The notes under the pieces were generated by a model. The model worked only from the letters and a program-made list of their open reading frames with translations. It was not told the DNA's origin and did no database searches. Made by a program: the position numbers and the translations under genes. DNA of 64,000 nt from Sandarakinorhabdus limnophila DSM 17366 (GTDB taxonomy: Bacteria > Pseudomonadota > Alphaproteobacteria > Sphingomonadales > Sphingomonadaceae), in contig NZ_ATVO01000008.1 of NCBI RefSeq assembly GCF_000420765.1, positions 124,001 to 188,000 on the forward strand, read 5' to 3'. Position 1 is the first letter of the stretch, and every line of letters begins with the position of its first letter. Positions 32,950-42,247 of the stretch are shown here, one piece after another.

Positions 32950-35900
32950 TCAATGAAAATCACGGCTTTTCGGAATGATGCGCACATCGCGGGGATGGCG
33001 GCCTCTTGGCGGTGGCGGCTTGCGGTTCGATGGCCCGTGCACCAGATCCTCACTGGCGCGAGCCAGCGGCGTGGTCGCGTCATGCGCGTCCGACAGGCGA
33101 TCCAGCACAGCGCTGCGATCAACAATGCGCGTCGCCATCAGGTGCATCACGCCTTCCGGGCTCCTTTGCAGCTCGCCTTCCACCTGCATCAGCCGGCTGG
33201 CCATGATCGCCCGGCGATAGGTTTCGAACAATCGCGCCCACACCACCACGTTCACCACACCGGTTTCATCCTCCAGCGTGATGAAGATGGCGTTGCCGCC
33301 GCCCGGCCGCTGCCGCACCAGCACGACACCGGCCACAGTCGCGCGCCGGCCATTCTTGGCCACATTGAGCTGCGCGGCGCTGAGCACGCCGGGGAACCAG
33401 CGCCGCAGCAGCGCCAGCGGGTGGGCGCGCAGTGAGAGGCGCAGCACCTGGTAATCGGCGGCGACCTCCTCGCCCGGCGCCATCAGCGGCAGATCATGCG
33501 CATCCTCATTCCCCAACTCACTGGCCGCCGCGGCGGCGAACAAGGGCAGGCTGTCAGTCGGCGTGCGCAGCGCCTGCCAGCCGGCATCGCGGCGATTGAG
33601 GTTCAACGATGCGCAGGCATCGGCATCAGCGAGCAGTTTCAGCGCGCGCGCTGGGAGCCCGGCGCGGGCGAGATTTTCGAGCGAATGGATCGGCCGGGCG
33701 GCGGCGATGCGTTCGGCCCACTCCTCACGAAACCCGGCGATCTGGCGCAGACCGAGACGCAGGGCCAAAGCTGCATCAGCCCTGCCATCGCCCGCAGGCC
33801 GGCATGGCTCCAACGTGCAATCCCACGCACTGTGGTTCACATCCACCGGCCGCACGACCACGCCATGCTCGGCCGCATCCCGCACGATCTGGGCCGGTGC
33901 ATAAAAGCCCATCGGCTGCGCGTTCAGCAGTGCAGCAGCAAACACCGCCGGGTATCGGCACTTGAGGTACGCCGACACCCACACCAGCCGGGCAAAGGCA
34001 ATCGCGTGGCTTTCGGGAAAGCCGTAACTGCCGAACCCCTTGATCTGGTTGAAGCAGCGCCGCGCGAACTCTTCCTCATACCCCCGCGCCACCATGCCAT
34101 CGACCAGCTTGCTTTCGAAATATTCCATGCCGCCATTGCTGCGGAACGTGGCCATGGACCGGCGCAGGCGGTTGGCTTCGGCCGGCGTGAAATTGGCCGC
34201 GGTAATGGCCAGCTTCATCGCCTGTTCCTGGAACAGCGGCACCCCCAGCGTCTTGCCGAGCACGTTCTTCAGCTCATCGGGGTCGTGCGGCGGCTTGGGG
34301 CTGGGGAAGCTCACCGCCTCCCGCCCCTGCCGGCGCCGCAGATAGGGATGGACCATGTCGCCCTGGATCGGGCCGGGCCGCACGATGGCGACCTGGATGA
34401 CCAGATCATAGAACTCCGCCGGCTTCAGGCGCGGCAGCATGTTCATCTGCGCCCGGCTTTCGACCTGGAACACGCCGATACTGTCGCCCTTCTGCAGCAT
34501 CCGGTACACATCCGGCGCCTCACCCGGCACATTGTCCAACGTGCAGGCATGCCCCAACTGCGTCTCGATAGACTCGAACGCCCGCCGGATGCAGCTGAGC
34601 ATCCCCAGCGCCAGCACATCCACCTTCATCAGGCCGAGCGCGTCGATATCGTCCTTGTCCCACTCGATGAAGGTGCGATCGGCCATGGCGGCATTGTGGA
34701 TCGGCACCAGCTCATCCAGCCGCGTCTGCGTCAGCACGAAACCGCCGACATGCTGCGAAAGATGGCGCGGCATGCCCATGATCTGGTTCACCAGTTCGCC
34801 CAGCCGCACGATTTCGGGGCTGTCGGGATCAAGGCCGCTTTCAGCAAAACGCGCGCGCTCCATCTGCGACGAAAAACTGCCCCACACCGTGCTGGTCAAC
34901 CGCGTGGTCAGATCCTCGCTCATGCCCAGCACCTTGCCCACTTCGCGCACCGCACTGCGCGGGCGATAATGGATCACGGTGGCGGCAATGCCGGCGCGTT
35001 CGCGGCCATAGCGTTCGTAAATCCACTGCATCACCTCCTCGCGGCGCTCGTGCTCGAAATCGACATCGATATCGGGCGGCTCCTTGCGCTCTTCGGAAAT
35101 GAAGCGGGAAAACAGCAAATTGTGCTTCGACGGATCAACTGCGGTGATGCCCAACACGAAACACACCGCGCTGTTGGCGGCGCTGCCGCGGCCCTGGCAC
35201 AAGATGCCCCGGCCTTGCGCGAACGCCACAATGTCGTGGACGGTGAGGAAATAGGGCGCATAGCCGGCCTTGGCGATGATGCGGAATTCGTCGGCGAGCA
35301 GCGCCATCAGCCTGGGCGGCACCCCATCCGGCCAACGCTCACGCGCCTTTTGCAGGGTCAGCGTTTCCAGCCAGCCTTGGGCGCTGTAACCGGCCGGCAC
35401 CGGTTCGTTGGGATATTCATACCGCAGCTGATCGAGACTGAAATCGACCCGGGCCAGCAGGCGGGCCGGCGCCTGCAACGCCTGGGGGTGATCACGGAAC
35501 AGGCGGGCCATGTCCGCAGCGCTTTTCAGGTGGCGTTCGGCATTAGCGGCCAGCCGTGTGCCGGCGGCGGCCAGCGTTTCGCCCATGCCGATGCACCGGA
35601 TCACGTCGTGCAGCGGGCGTTGCTGCGGCGTCGCATAGAGTGGGGCGTTGAGTGCCAGCAGCGGCACGCCGGCCGCATCGGCCACCGCACTGAGTGCGGC
35701 CAGCCGCCGGCGATCACTGCCGCCATGATGCAGCATCACACCCTGCCACAGCCGATCCGGGCAAGCACGCGCCAGTTCGGCGAGGCGACCATGCTGGGCA
35801 CCTGTTGGCGGCAGCGCAATCAGCAGCAGGCCATCGGCATGTTCGATCAGATCGGAGAGGTGGAGGATGCAGTCCCCCTTTTCCGCCCGCCGGTTGCCGG

Positions 35901-36234
35901 TGGTGAGCAGGCGCGCCAATCGCCCCCAACCGTGGCGGTGCGCCGGATAAGCGATCACATCAGGCGTGCCATCGGCAAACACCAGCCGCGCGCCCACGGC
36001 GAGCTTGAACGGGGGCAGTTCGCTGCCGGCCTCCTTGGCGGCTTCGGCCAGTTCGCGCACCGCCACATGAGCGCGCACCACGCCGGCGACTGTGTTCTTG
36101 TCCGCGATGCCGATGCCGCAATGGCCCAGCGCCAGCGCCGTCTCCACCATCGCCGCCGGGCTCGACGCGCCTTCCAGGAAGGAGAAATGCGTAGCCGCGC
36201 CGAGTTCGGCGAAACCGCTGGGTGTCGCCATCAT
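32950..36234 (-). CDS. dnaE2: Error-prone DNA polymerase III alpha-like subunit
   Basis: This 1094-residue C-family polymerase starts with a PHP domain (FAELGAATHFSFLEGASSP) and has the palm motifs PPDIDVDFEHERREEVMQW (catalytic aspartates) and QNMP-like MLPRLKPAEFYDL. A C-terminal OB domain is present, but the DnaE1-type tail is lacking. DnaE2 does damage-induced mutagenic synthesis with ImuA and ImuB. Its ATG overlaps the imuB stop by 4 bp, so it follows the LexA-controlled imuAB genes in one transcript. Confidence 0.96.
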   Translation of the reverse strand: MMATPSGFAELGAATHFSFLEGASSPAAMVETALALGHCGIGIADKNTVAGVVRAHVAVRELAEAAKEAGSELPPFKLAVGARLVFADGTPDVIAYPAHRHGWGRLARLLTTGNRRAEKGDCILHLSDLIEHADGLLLIALPPTGAQHGRLAELARACPDRLWQGVMLHHGGSDRRRLAALSAVADAAGVPLLALNAPLYATPQQRPLHDVIRCIGMGETLAAAGTRLAANAERHLKSAADMARLFRDHPQALQAPARLLARVDFSLDQLRYEYPNEPVPAGYSAQGWLETLTLQKARERWPDGVPPRLMALLADEFRIIAKAGYAPYFLTVHDIVAFAQGRGILCQGRGSAANSAVCFVLGITAVDPSKHNLLFSRFISEERKEPPDIDVDFEHERREEVMQWIYERYGRERAGIAATVIHYRPRSAVREVGKVLGMSEDLTTRLTSTVWGSFSSQMERARFAESGLDPDSPEIVRLGELVNQIMGMPRHLSQHVGGFVLTQTRLDELVPIHNAAMADRTFIEWDKDDIDALGLMKVDVLALGMLSCIRRAFESIETQLGHACTLDNVPGEAPDVYRMLQKGDSIGVFQVESRAQMNMLPRLKPAEFYDLVIQVAIVRPGPIQGDMVHPYLRRRQGREAVSFPSPKPPHDPDELKNVLGKTLGVPLFQEQAMKLAITAANFTPAEANRLRRSMATFRSNGGMEYFESKLVDGMVARGYEEEFARRCFNQIKGFGSYGFPESHAIAFARLVWVSAYLKCRYPAVFAAALLNAQPMGFYAPAQIVRDAAEHGVVVRPVDVNHSAWDCTLEPCRPAGDGRADAALALRLGLRQIAGFREEWAERIAAARPIHSLENLARAGLPARALKLLADADACASLNLNRRDAGWQALRTPTDSLPLFAAAAASELGNEDAHDLPLMAPGEEVAADYQVLRLSLRAHPLALLRRWFPGVLSAAQLNVAKNGRRATVAGVVLVRQRPGGGNAIFITLEDETGVVNVVVWARLFETYRRAIMASRLMQVEGELQRSPEGVMHLMATRIVDRSAVLDRLSDAHDATTPLARASEDLVHGPSNRKPPPPRGRHPRDVRIIPKSRDFH

Positions 36235-37718
36235 GCGAACAGGCCATGCAGATACCAGCGCGGCGGGCCGGGTTCGCGATCATACAGGCCGTGGCGGAAC
36301 AGCCAGAACCGCCGGCCATCGGCGGCCTCGACACGCCAGTAATCGCGCGTGAGGCCCGCACCGTCCTTGCGGCGCCACCATTCCGCAGCGATGCGTTCGG
36401 GGCCTTCATGCGCGGTGACATCGTGGACCTGACGGCGCCAGCGGAAGCGGCGCGGCGGGCCATCGGGCACTTCGGCCAGCACCTCGATCGGCTGTGGCGG
36501 ATCGAACAGGCGGATGGGACGGGCCGGCGGCTCGCCGGGGGCGGGGCGAGGCCAGTTCATTGCTGCACTGGCGGCAAACGGCAGGTCAAAACTCGCCTGT
36601 TCGGGGATGTGCGTGTCGGCCCGGACCAGCCGGCGGATGCGCCCGCGCCCCAATCGGGCGGTGAGGCGATCGACCAGTTCGGCCAATTGGGTTTCGGCGA
36701 GCTGGCCGCCCTCCAGCCCCAATTGCGTCTCATCGAGCGCGTGGGTGACCGGCACAGCGAGGCGCACCAGATCATAGCCGAAGCCTGGATCAAGCGGATC
36801 ATTGAGCGCGGCGATGCGTTCATCGAACAGGCGCAGCAGCACGGCAGAATCGCGTTGCGGTTCCGCGGTTTCCACCGCGACATGCGCGACATGGCCATCG
36901 GCGCGATAGAGCGCGAGCGCAAACAGCCGCCCGCCGACCCCGCGCGCGCCCATCTGAACGGCGCAGCGCAGCAGCAGCTTCTCCAGCGTGGCGCGCACCG
37001 CATCGGTGGTGGCGATGGGCTGGGCGAAGCGCTGCTGGGCGACGATCTCGGCCACCGGCAGACGTGGATCAAGCGGTTGCGGCGCGGCCTCGGTCAGCGC
37101 ATCGAGCGCGGCCAGCAGCGCCTCGCCAAAACGGGCGGCGACGGCGGCGCGGGGCAGCTTCGCCACCTCACCCACACGCTTCAGCCCGGCCCGGCGCAGC
37201 GCGATCTGCACCGGCTCCTGATCGGACAGCGCAGCCAGCGGCAGATCCGCAACGCGCGCCTGACCGAACCGGGCCAGTGCCACGGCGGCAGCCGCAGTGG
37301 CGGCCAGTGCATGGCTGGCGGTGAAGCCCAAACGGTGCAGCCGCGTCAGCACATCGGCGACCAAGCTGGCCTCCCCGCCGAACAGATGCGCGCAGCCGCT
37401 GATGTCGATCAGCAAGCCGTGCGGCGGGGCGGCAGCGACCATGGGGGACCAACGGGTGGCGCCATCCGCCAGCCAATCGAGGCAGGCCGCATCACCCGCC
37501 GGATCATGCGGCGCCACCCGCACGCCCGGCAGAACGGCGCGCGCATCGGCCAGCGCCAGACCGGGGTGCAGGCCTTCTGCCGCCGCCGCCGGGCAGCAGG
37601 CGCGGATGATCTGGCGGCCACGATCATTGGCCACCAGGACGAGTGGTTCAGGCTGCGCGGATTTCTGTTGCCGGGCGAGGCGTTCGGCGGGCAGCCACGG
37701 CAGGCACACGGCCAACAT
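36231..37718 (-). CDS. imuB: ImuB, Y-family polymerase-like mutagenesis factor
   Basis: This 495-residue protein starts MLAVCLPWLPAERLAR, as ImuB proteins do. It has the Y-family core in VAAAPPHGLLIDISGCAHLFGGE and ARFGEALLAALDAL, and an extended C-terminal region including SFDLPFAA, possibly a beta-clamp-binding motif. ImuB proteins lack polymerase active-site acids and act as a hub between clamp, DnaE2 and ImuA. A GTG nine bases upstream is an alternative start. The 5' end overlaps imuA by 71 bp. Confidence 0.92.
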   Translation of the reverse strand: MLAVCLPWLPAERLARQQKSAQPEPLVLVANDRGRQIIRACCPAAAAEGLHPGLALADARAVLPGVRVAPHDPAGDAACLDWLADGATRWSPMVAAAPPHGLLIDISGCAHLFGGEASLVADVLTRLHRLGFTASHALAATAAAAVALARFGQARVADLPLAALSDQEPVQIALRRAGLKRVGEVAKLPRAAVAARFGEALLAALDALTEAAPQPLDPRLPVAEIVAQQRFAQPIATTDAVRATLEKLLLRCAVQMGARGVGGRLFALALYRADGHVAHVAVETAEPQRDSAVLLRLFDERIAALNDPLDPGFGYDLVRLAVPVTHALDETQLGLEGGQLAETQLAELVDRLTARLGRGRIRRLVRADTHIPEQASFDLPFAASAAMNWPRPAPGEPPARPIRLFDPPQPIEVLAEVPDGPPRRFRWRRQVHDVTAHEGPERIAAEWWRRKDGAGLTRDYWRVEAADGRRFWLFRHGLYDREPGPPRWYLHGLFA

Positions 37719-38430
37719 CCGCCGCACGCCGGCCAAAGGCAGCGCCGATGGGGATGGCAGGCTGGGCGATCGTATTGGCGGGCAGGAAACGGCGGCGATC
37801 ACGATCCCACTCCAGTTCAAGATAAAGGTCAGCTGGCCCGCCGCGCTGCCGCTCAAGGGTGAGCGCCAGCCGCGGCGGGCCGGGGGCGTTGCCCGCCAAC
37901 CGCCGCGCTGGCGCCGCGCGCGCCTGCCAACGGGTGAGTGCGGCGGACGGCTTGGGCGGGCCGGCACGCAGCAGCAGGGTGAACACGCCGGACGCCGCCG
38001 CCGCCAGTTGCAGCCGGCGCGTGACGGTCAGGTCCACCGCCGCCGCGCTGCCGGCCTCGATCACCAGGCAGGCCAGCGCCGCACAGCGCTGCGCTTCTGC
38101 CGCCGCCCTCAGCATCGGCAATGCCGCGCCCGCCGCCACCAGCCACAACCGCCCCGGATCGCCCCCAAGTTCGGCAAGGCCCGCGCCATACAACCGGCCA
38201 TCGTCGCCCCGCGGATCGGCCAGCCACAGGATCGGGCCACTGCGCGCGCTGGCCAGCGCCAGCATCAGCGCCAAAGCAGTGGCCGCCGGCCCGTAGATTT
38301 CGTGACACCCCGCCAGCGCCAAACCGCCGCCCAAAGCTGCATCGACACGGCCGCCATCAAGCGCCACCCGCCCGGCAGCAGCCGGAACACGAGCGGACAC
38401 GGGCGGCACCAGGCGGGCAACAGACGGCAA
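37648..38430 (-). CDS. imuA: ImuA, RecA-like mutagenesis factor
   Basis: This 260-residue protein carries a RecA/SulA-like core, GGRVDAALGGGLALAGCHEIYG followed by LADPRGDDGRLYGAGLAELGGDP, as seen in ImuA, with the Walker A motif eroded. ImuA modulates translesion synthesis by ImuB and DnaE2. A stop codon lies just upstream in frame, so the TTG at 38430 is the first usable start. It is 26 bp downstream of a LexA box. The 3' end overlaps imuB by 71 bp in another frame. Confidence 0.88.
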   Translation of the reverse strand: MPSVARLVPPVSARVPAAAGRVALDGGRVDAALGGGLALAGCHEIYGPAATALALMLALASARSGPILWLADPRGDDGRLYGAGLAELGGDPGRLWLVAAGAALPMLRAAAEAQRCAALACLVIEAGSAAAVDLTVTRRLQLAAAASGVFTLLLRAGPPKPSAALTRWQARAAPARRLAGNAPGPPRLALTLERQRGGPADLYLELEWDRDRRRFLPANTIAQPAIPIGAAFGRRAADVGRVPAVAARRTPRPATEIRAA

Positions 38431-38455
38431 CAGAACGACTCACTTATGGCAATTT

Positions 38456-38470
38456 GTTCTTTCTTTGTTC
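38456..38470 (-). promoter_or_regulatory. LexA operator (alphaproteobacterial SOS box)
   Basis: GTTC-TTTCTTT-GTTC matches the alphaproteobacterial LexA direct repeat GTTC-N7-GTTC exactly. It lies 26-40 bp upstream of the imuA start, overlapping the expected promoter. The flanking GGCAATTT and CAATTGCC are also partly dyadic. Confidence 0.9.
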
Positions 38471-38527
38471 CAATTGCCTTTAGCCGCCCTGCAGTGTCAA
38501 GCGAGCGGCATTCTATCGCGCCCCATC

Positions 38528-39136
38528 CTACCGGGCTTTTGCCGCCGCCTCGCGCACGAGCAGGATGCGATCCTGCCCGAAATACATGTCGTCGCCGCCC
38601 ACATAGAAGGTCGGGCTGCCAAAGCCGCCGCGCGCGATCAGTTCGTCGGTGTTGGCGCGCAGCTTGGCCTTCAGTTCCGGCGCGTCCGCCCGTTCCAGCG
38701 CGGCTGCATCCAGCCCGCCGGCCGCCGCAGCCTCGGCCAGCACATCTGCTTGAGAAATATCGCGATCTTCGCCCCAATAAAGCTGGAAAACGCGCCGCGC
38801 GACGGCCTCGCACTGGCCCGTTTCATCGGCCACCAGACACAGCCGCATGGCGCGCGCGCTGTTCACCGGGAAGATGCTGGGCGTCCATTTGATCGACAGG
38901 CCGGAACGCCGGATCCAGTCCTGCATATCCTTGGTGAAGTATCGCGCCTTGGGCACCACCGGCTTGGAGCGCATCTCATAAACGCTGGGGTTCACCGTGT
39001 TGAACACCCCGCCCACCAGGAACGGCCGCCAAATGATGCCGAACCCGTCCTCCTCGGCCGCCTTCACCAGCGCCTCGAACCCCAGATAAGTCCACGGGCT
39101 GGAACAATCGAAGAAGAATTCCACCTGTGCCGTCAT
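38528..39136 (-). CDS. DsbA-fold 2-hydroxychromene-2-carboxylate isomerase-like protein
   Basis: This 202-residue thioredoxin-fold protein begins VEFFFDCSSPWTYLGFEAL, where the DsbA CXXC is replaced by a serine-containing C-S-S-P, as in HCCA isomerase and kappa-class GST. The C-terminal GGFGSPTFYVGGDDMYFGQDR strongly matches that group. HCCA isomerase works in naphthalene catabolism using glutathione; many homologues have other glutathione-linked roles. It is divergent from the unknown repeat protein at 39178, with 41 bp between them. Confidence 0.85.
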   Translation of the reverse strand: MTAQVEFFFDCSSPWTYLGFEALVKAAEEDGFGIIWRPFLVGGVFNTVNPSVYEMRSKPVVPKARYFTKDMQDWIRRSGLSIKWTPSIFPVNSARAMRLCLVADETGQCEAVARRVFQLYWGEDRDISQADVLAEAAAAGGLDAAALERADAPELKAKLRANTDELIARGGFGSPTFYVGGDDMYFGQDRILLVREAAAKAR

Positions 39137-39177
39137 GACCCTCTCCCCAAATGCTGCTTTGCGGTTACTGTGGGGCC

Positions 39178-40671
39178 ATGATGCAGCGTTTCAAACCGAT
39201 CTTTTTGCTGGCACCCTTGGCCGCCCTGCTCATCGCGGCGGCACCATCAGCCATGCCCGGAGCAACCCCAGACCGGGCTGACCGGCTGGCGCAGGCCGCC
39301 GCGCTGGTGGACAATGGCAAGCCGGCCGACGCCCTTGCCATCCTCGATCCCCTCCTGGCCGAATCCGATCTGCCGGCCGACAAGGGCCAGGTGGAAGGCC
39401 TGCGCAGCTTTGCGCTGGCCCGGATCGGCAAGTTCGCCGAAGCCCGCGCCGCCATCGAACTAGCGGTGGACTCAGCGCTCAATCCCACGCCGCTGCTGCT
39501 GCGCCAATTGTTCGTGCTGCGCGCCATCACCGGCGATGTGAATGGCGCGGCGCAAACGCTGCAGTTGGTCGCCGAATCCAATCCGAAATGGCTGGCCGAA
39601 CTGCCGCACGAACTGATCGCCGATGTGCAGCGCACCACCGCCAGCGACGAACAGCGCAGCTTTGATCTGGCCTATACGCTGGTCGCCGCTGGCTACACGC
39701 CGCCCGACGAGACGGTGAGCGACAGCGACGGCCTGCGCCTCGCCGTGATTGCCGGGCTGGCCAAGCGTGAGCGGCTGGAGGATGCCAAGCCGATCATCGC
39801 CGCGCTGATCAACACTGCCAACATCGCCCGCCTGGCCATCGATCGCCGATACCAATCGCTGTGGCCAGCACTGGAAGCCCGGCTCGGCCCCAGTGCCGAT
39901 ACCGCCGATGCTGCCTTCATCGCCGCCGCCGAGCAGAAACTCGCCGCCAGATCGCAATCCATCGTGGCCCGCGCCGGCGTGGCCGAAGCGCTGAACATCG
40001 CCAGCAAGGAACCGGAAGCGCTGGAGCGCATCAAGGACATCGGCGCCAGCCCCGAGGCGCTGGCCAAGATGACCAACCGTGAGCTGTGGACATTGAACCT
40101 GAAGGCCGCGCTGCTCAACGATGCCGGCCGCACCGATGAAGCACTGGCCGTGCTCGATGCCGTCGCCAGCCTCCCCGCCGAAGGCCGGCCCAACACCCTG
40201 GCCTTCCGCATCATCGCGGCCGACATGGCGGAAGAAGCCAGCCGACATGCCGATGCACTGACGCGGGTGGCCGCGGCCGACAGCGCCGATCTGAACGACT
40301 ATGGCAAGCAGGCGCTGGCCGGCATCCGGGTATGCGCGCTGGCGCGATCCGGAAAGCTGGCCGAAGCGCAGAAGATCGCCCTGCTCGCCGGCTGGACGAA
40401 AGAGGGCAACAACCGCGCCCTGCAGGCGGCTTTTGCCTGCCTGGGCCGGCTCGACGCGGCCGCCGCCGTGCTGATCAAACGGCTGGACGACGAAAGCAGC
40501 CGCGACGATGCGCTGTTCGAACTTCAGCCCTTCCTGATCAACGACCGCCCGAACGCACCCGACAAGCTGACCAAGGCTGTCTTGCGCGCCCTGAAGGCCC
40601 GGCCCGACGTGAAGGCCGCCTTCCTGAAACATGGCCGCGATCTGCCGGCCGCGATCGCCCCTCCGCGTTAA
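39178..40671 (+). CDS. Secreted alpha-helical repeat protein of unknown function
   Basis: This 497-residue protein has an N-terminal signal peptide (RFKPIFLLAPLAALLIAAAPSA) and then repeated short helix pairs rich in alanine and leucine. Examples are RLAQAAALVDNGKPADALAILDPLL, LAKRERLEDAKPIIAALI and LLNDAGRTDEALAVLDAVA. These look like degenerate TPR/SEL1-type repeats, so a periplasmic protein-binding role is likely. I do not recognise a specific family. The stop shares a TTAA with the convergent acyl-CoA ligase. Confidence 0.75.
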   Translation: MMQRFKPIFLLAPLAALLIAAAPSAMPGATPDRADRLAQAAALVDNGKPADALAILDPLLAESDLPADKGQVEGLRSFALARIGKFAEARAAIELAVDSALNPTPLLLRQLFVLRAITGDVNGAAQTLQLVAESNPKWLAELPHELIADVQRTTASDEQRSFDLAYTLVAAGYTPPDETVSDSDGLRLAVIAGLAKRERLEDAKPIIAALINTANIARLAIDRRYQSLWPALEARLGPSADTADAAFIAAAEQKLAARSQSIVARAGVAEALNIASKEPEALERIKDIGASPEALAKMTNRELWTLNLKAALLNDAGRTDEALAVLDAVASLPAEGRPNTLAFRIIAADMAEEASRHADALTRVAAADSADLNDYGKQALAGIRVCALARSGKLAEAQKIALLAGWTKEGNNRALQAAFACLGRLDAAAAVLIKRLDDESSRDDALFELQPFLINDRPNAPDKLTKAVLRALKARPDVKAAFLKHGRDLPAAIAPPR

Positions 40672-42197
40672 CGCTTGAATCGATCGCGCAGTTCGAACTT
40701 CAGCACCTTGCCAGCCGGGTTGCGCGGCAGGGCGGTGACGATTTCCAGGCGGGTCGGCAGCTTGTAGCGGGCCAGACGCTCCGTCGCCCAGGCGCGCAGG
40801 GTTTCGAGATCGAGGCTGGTGCCAGGCTTCAGCGCGGCCACCGCGGTGACGCTTTCGCCCCATTTTTCATTGGGTTCGCCGAAGATCGCCACTTCAGCGA
40901 CGGCCGGGTGATCATAGAGCACGGCTTCCACCTCGGCGGGGTAGATGTTCTCGCCGCCGCTGATGATCATGTCTTTCAGTCGGTCGCAGATATAGAGGAA
41001 GCCGTCCTCATCCAGATAGCCGATGTCGCCGGAATGGAACCAGCCTTCGGCATCGATGGCCGCTGCGGTGGCTTCCGGCTTGTTCCAGTAACCGCGCATG
41101 ATGTTGGGGCCGCGCATGATGACTTCGCCGCGCTCGTTCGGTCCCAGCGGCGTGCGGCCATCCTCGGCCACGACACGCAGATCGACGAAGAACATCGGCT
41201 TGCCGGCCGAACCCAGCTTGGCCAACGCGAAATCAGGCCCAAGATAGGTACCCGACGGCGCGGTTTCGGTGAGGCCATAGCCCTGGTTCATCGGAATGCC
41301 GCGCGCGTTGTACAGCCGCAGCAACGGTTCGGGCACCGGCGCGCCGCCGCACATGATGACGCGCAAGGACGACAGATCGGCCGCTTCGAAATCCGGTTGC
41401 TGGGCGACAAACAGCAGCATCGCCGGCACCGCGAAGGTGGTGGTGACGCGGTACTCGCGCACATCAGCGATGAAGCGCGCCGGATCGAAGGCACGGTGCA
41501 GCACGACATGCCCGCCCTTCTGCCAGCAGCTCAAGGGTGTGACGTTGAGGCCGCCGATATGGAACAGCGGCGCCATCACCAGGCTCACGTCCTTTTCGGA
41601 CACATCGGCGCCCAGTGCGCCATTGATGTTGGCCCACCAGAAATTGCCGTGGGTGAGCATGGCGCCCTTGGGCCGGCCGGTGGTGCCCGATGTGTACATG
41701 ATCACCGCCACGTCATCCTCGGCGGTTTCCACCCGATCGGCTAGCGGGGCGGCATCGCCCACAAACTCCGTGATCGGCTGCCAACCATCGGCCGGCCCGT
41801 CGGCCGACAGGAAGCGCCGGCAACACAGGCGATCCCGTACGCTGTCGATCACCGGCCGGTGCGGGCCATCGACCACCAGCGTGTGCACGCCGGCATCGTT
41901 GATGATGTAATCAAGCTCCGGGCCCGTCAGGCGAAAGTTCAGCGGCACGAAGATGGCGCCAAGCCGCGCGGCGGCAAACAACAGATCGAAATAGAGCGGG
42001 TTGTTGAGGCCCAGATAGCCCACCCGGTCACCCCGGCAGATGCCGCCGGTCTTCAGCGCCGTGGCCAGCCGGTTCACGGCATCGCCCATCTCGCGATAGC
42101 TGCGGGTCGTGCCTTCGAAGGTGAGCGCCGGCCGGTCCGGCGTTTGCTGCACCCGCCGGCTGAACCAGCTGTTCAATCCGATATCGGCCTTGGTCAT
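40668..42197 (-). CDS. AMP-forming acyl-CoA ligase (fatty-acid/aryl type)
   Basis: This 509-residue ANL-superfamily enzyme has the P-loop VIMYTSGTTGRPKGAMLTHGN, the GYGLTETAP motif and the C-terminal lysine motif LPRNPAGKVLKFELR. It activates a carboxylate with ATP and CoA; medium/long-chain fatty acid or aromatic acid are both possible. The ATG at 42197 is chosen over a longer frame that lacks the usual N-terminus. Its stop shares TTAA with the helical-repeat gene. The adenine-deaminase-like gene is 50 bp upstream. Confidence 0.88.
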   Translation of the reverse strand: MTKADIGLNSWFSRRVQQTPDRPALTFEGTTRSYREMGDAVNRLATALKTGGICRGDRVGYLGLNNPLYFDLLFAAARLGAIFVPLNFRLTGPELDYIINDAGVHTLVVDGPHRPVIDSVRDRLCCRRFLSADGPADGWQPITEFVGDAAPLADRVETAEDDVAVIMYTSGTTGRPKGAMLTHGNFWWANINGALGADVSEKDVSLVMAPLFHIGGLNVTPLSCWQKGGHVVLHRAFDPARFIADVREYRVTTTFAVPAMLLFVAQQPDFEAADLSSLRVIMCGGAPVPEPLLRLYNARGIPMNQGYGLTETAPSGTYLGPDFALAKLGSAGKPMFFVDLRVVAEDGRTPLGPNERGEVIMRGPNIMRGYWNKPEATAAAIDAEGWFHSGDIGYLDEDGFLYICDRLKDMIISGGENIYPAEVEAVLYDHPAVAEVAIFGEPNEKWGESVTAVAALKPGTSLDLETLRAWATERLARYKLPTRLEIVTALPRNPAGKVLKFELRDRFKR

Positions 42198-42247
42198 GTT
42201 CGCTCCCCCGAGAGTTGGGCTGTTGATGCTGGCTGCGCCGCGCCTGG

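Noticed and set aside
33496-36342. A 948-codon open frame on the plus strand opposite dnaE2
   Set aside because: Same composition artefact. dnaE2 on the minus strand has intact polymerase and PHP motifs.
37718-37967. The extended N-terminus of imuB
   Set aside because: It would add 83 residues that are the out-of-frame imuA coding region. ImuB proteins usually begin near MLAVCLPW or MRRM.
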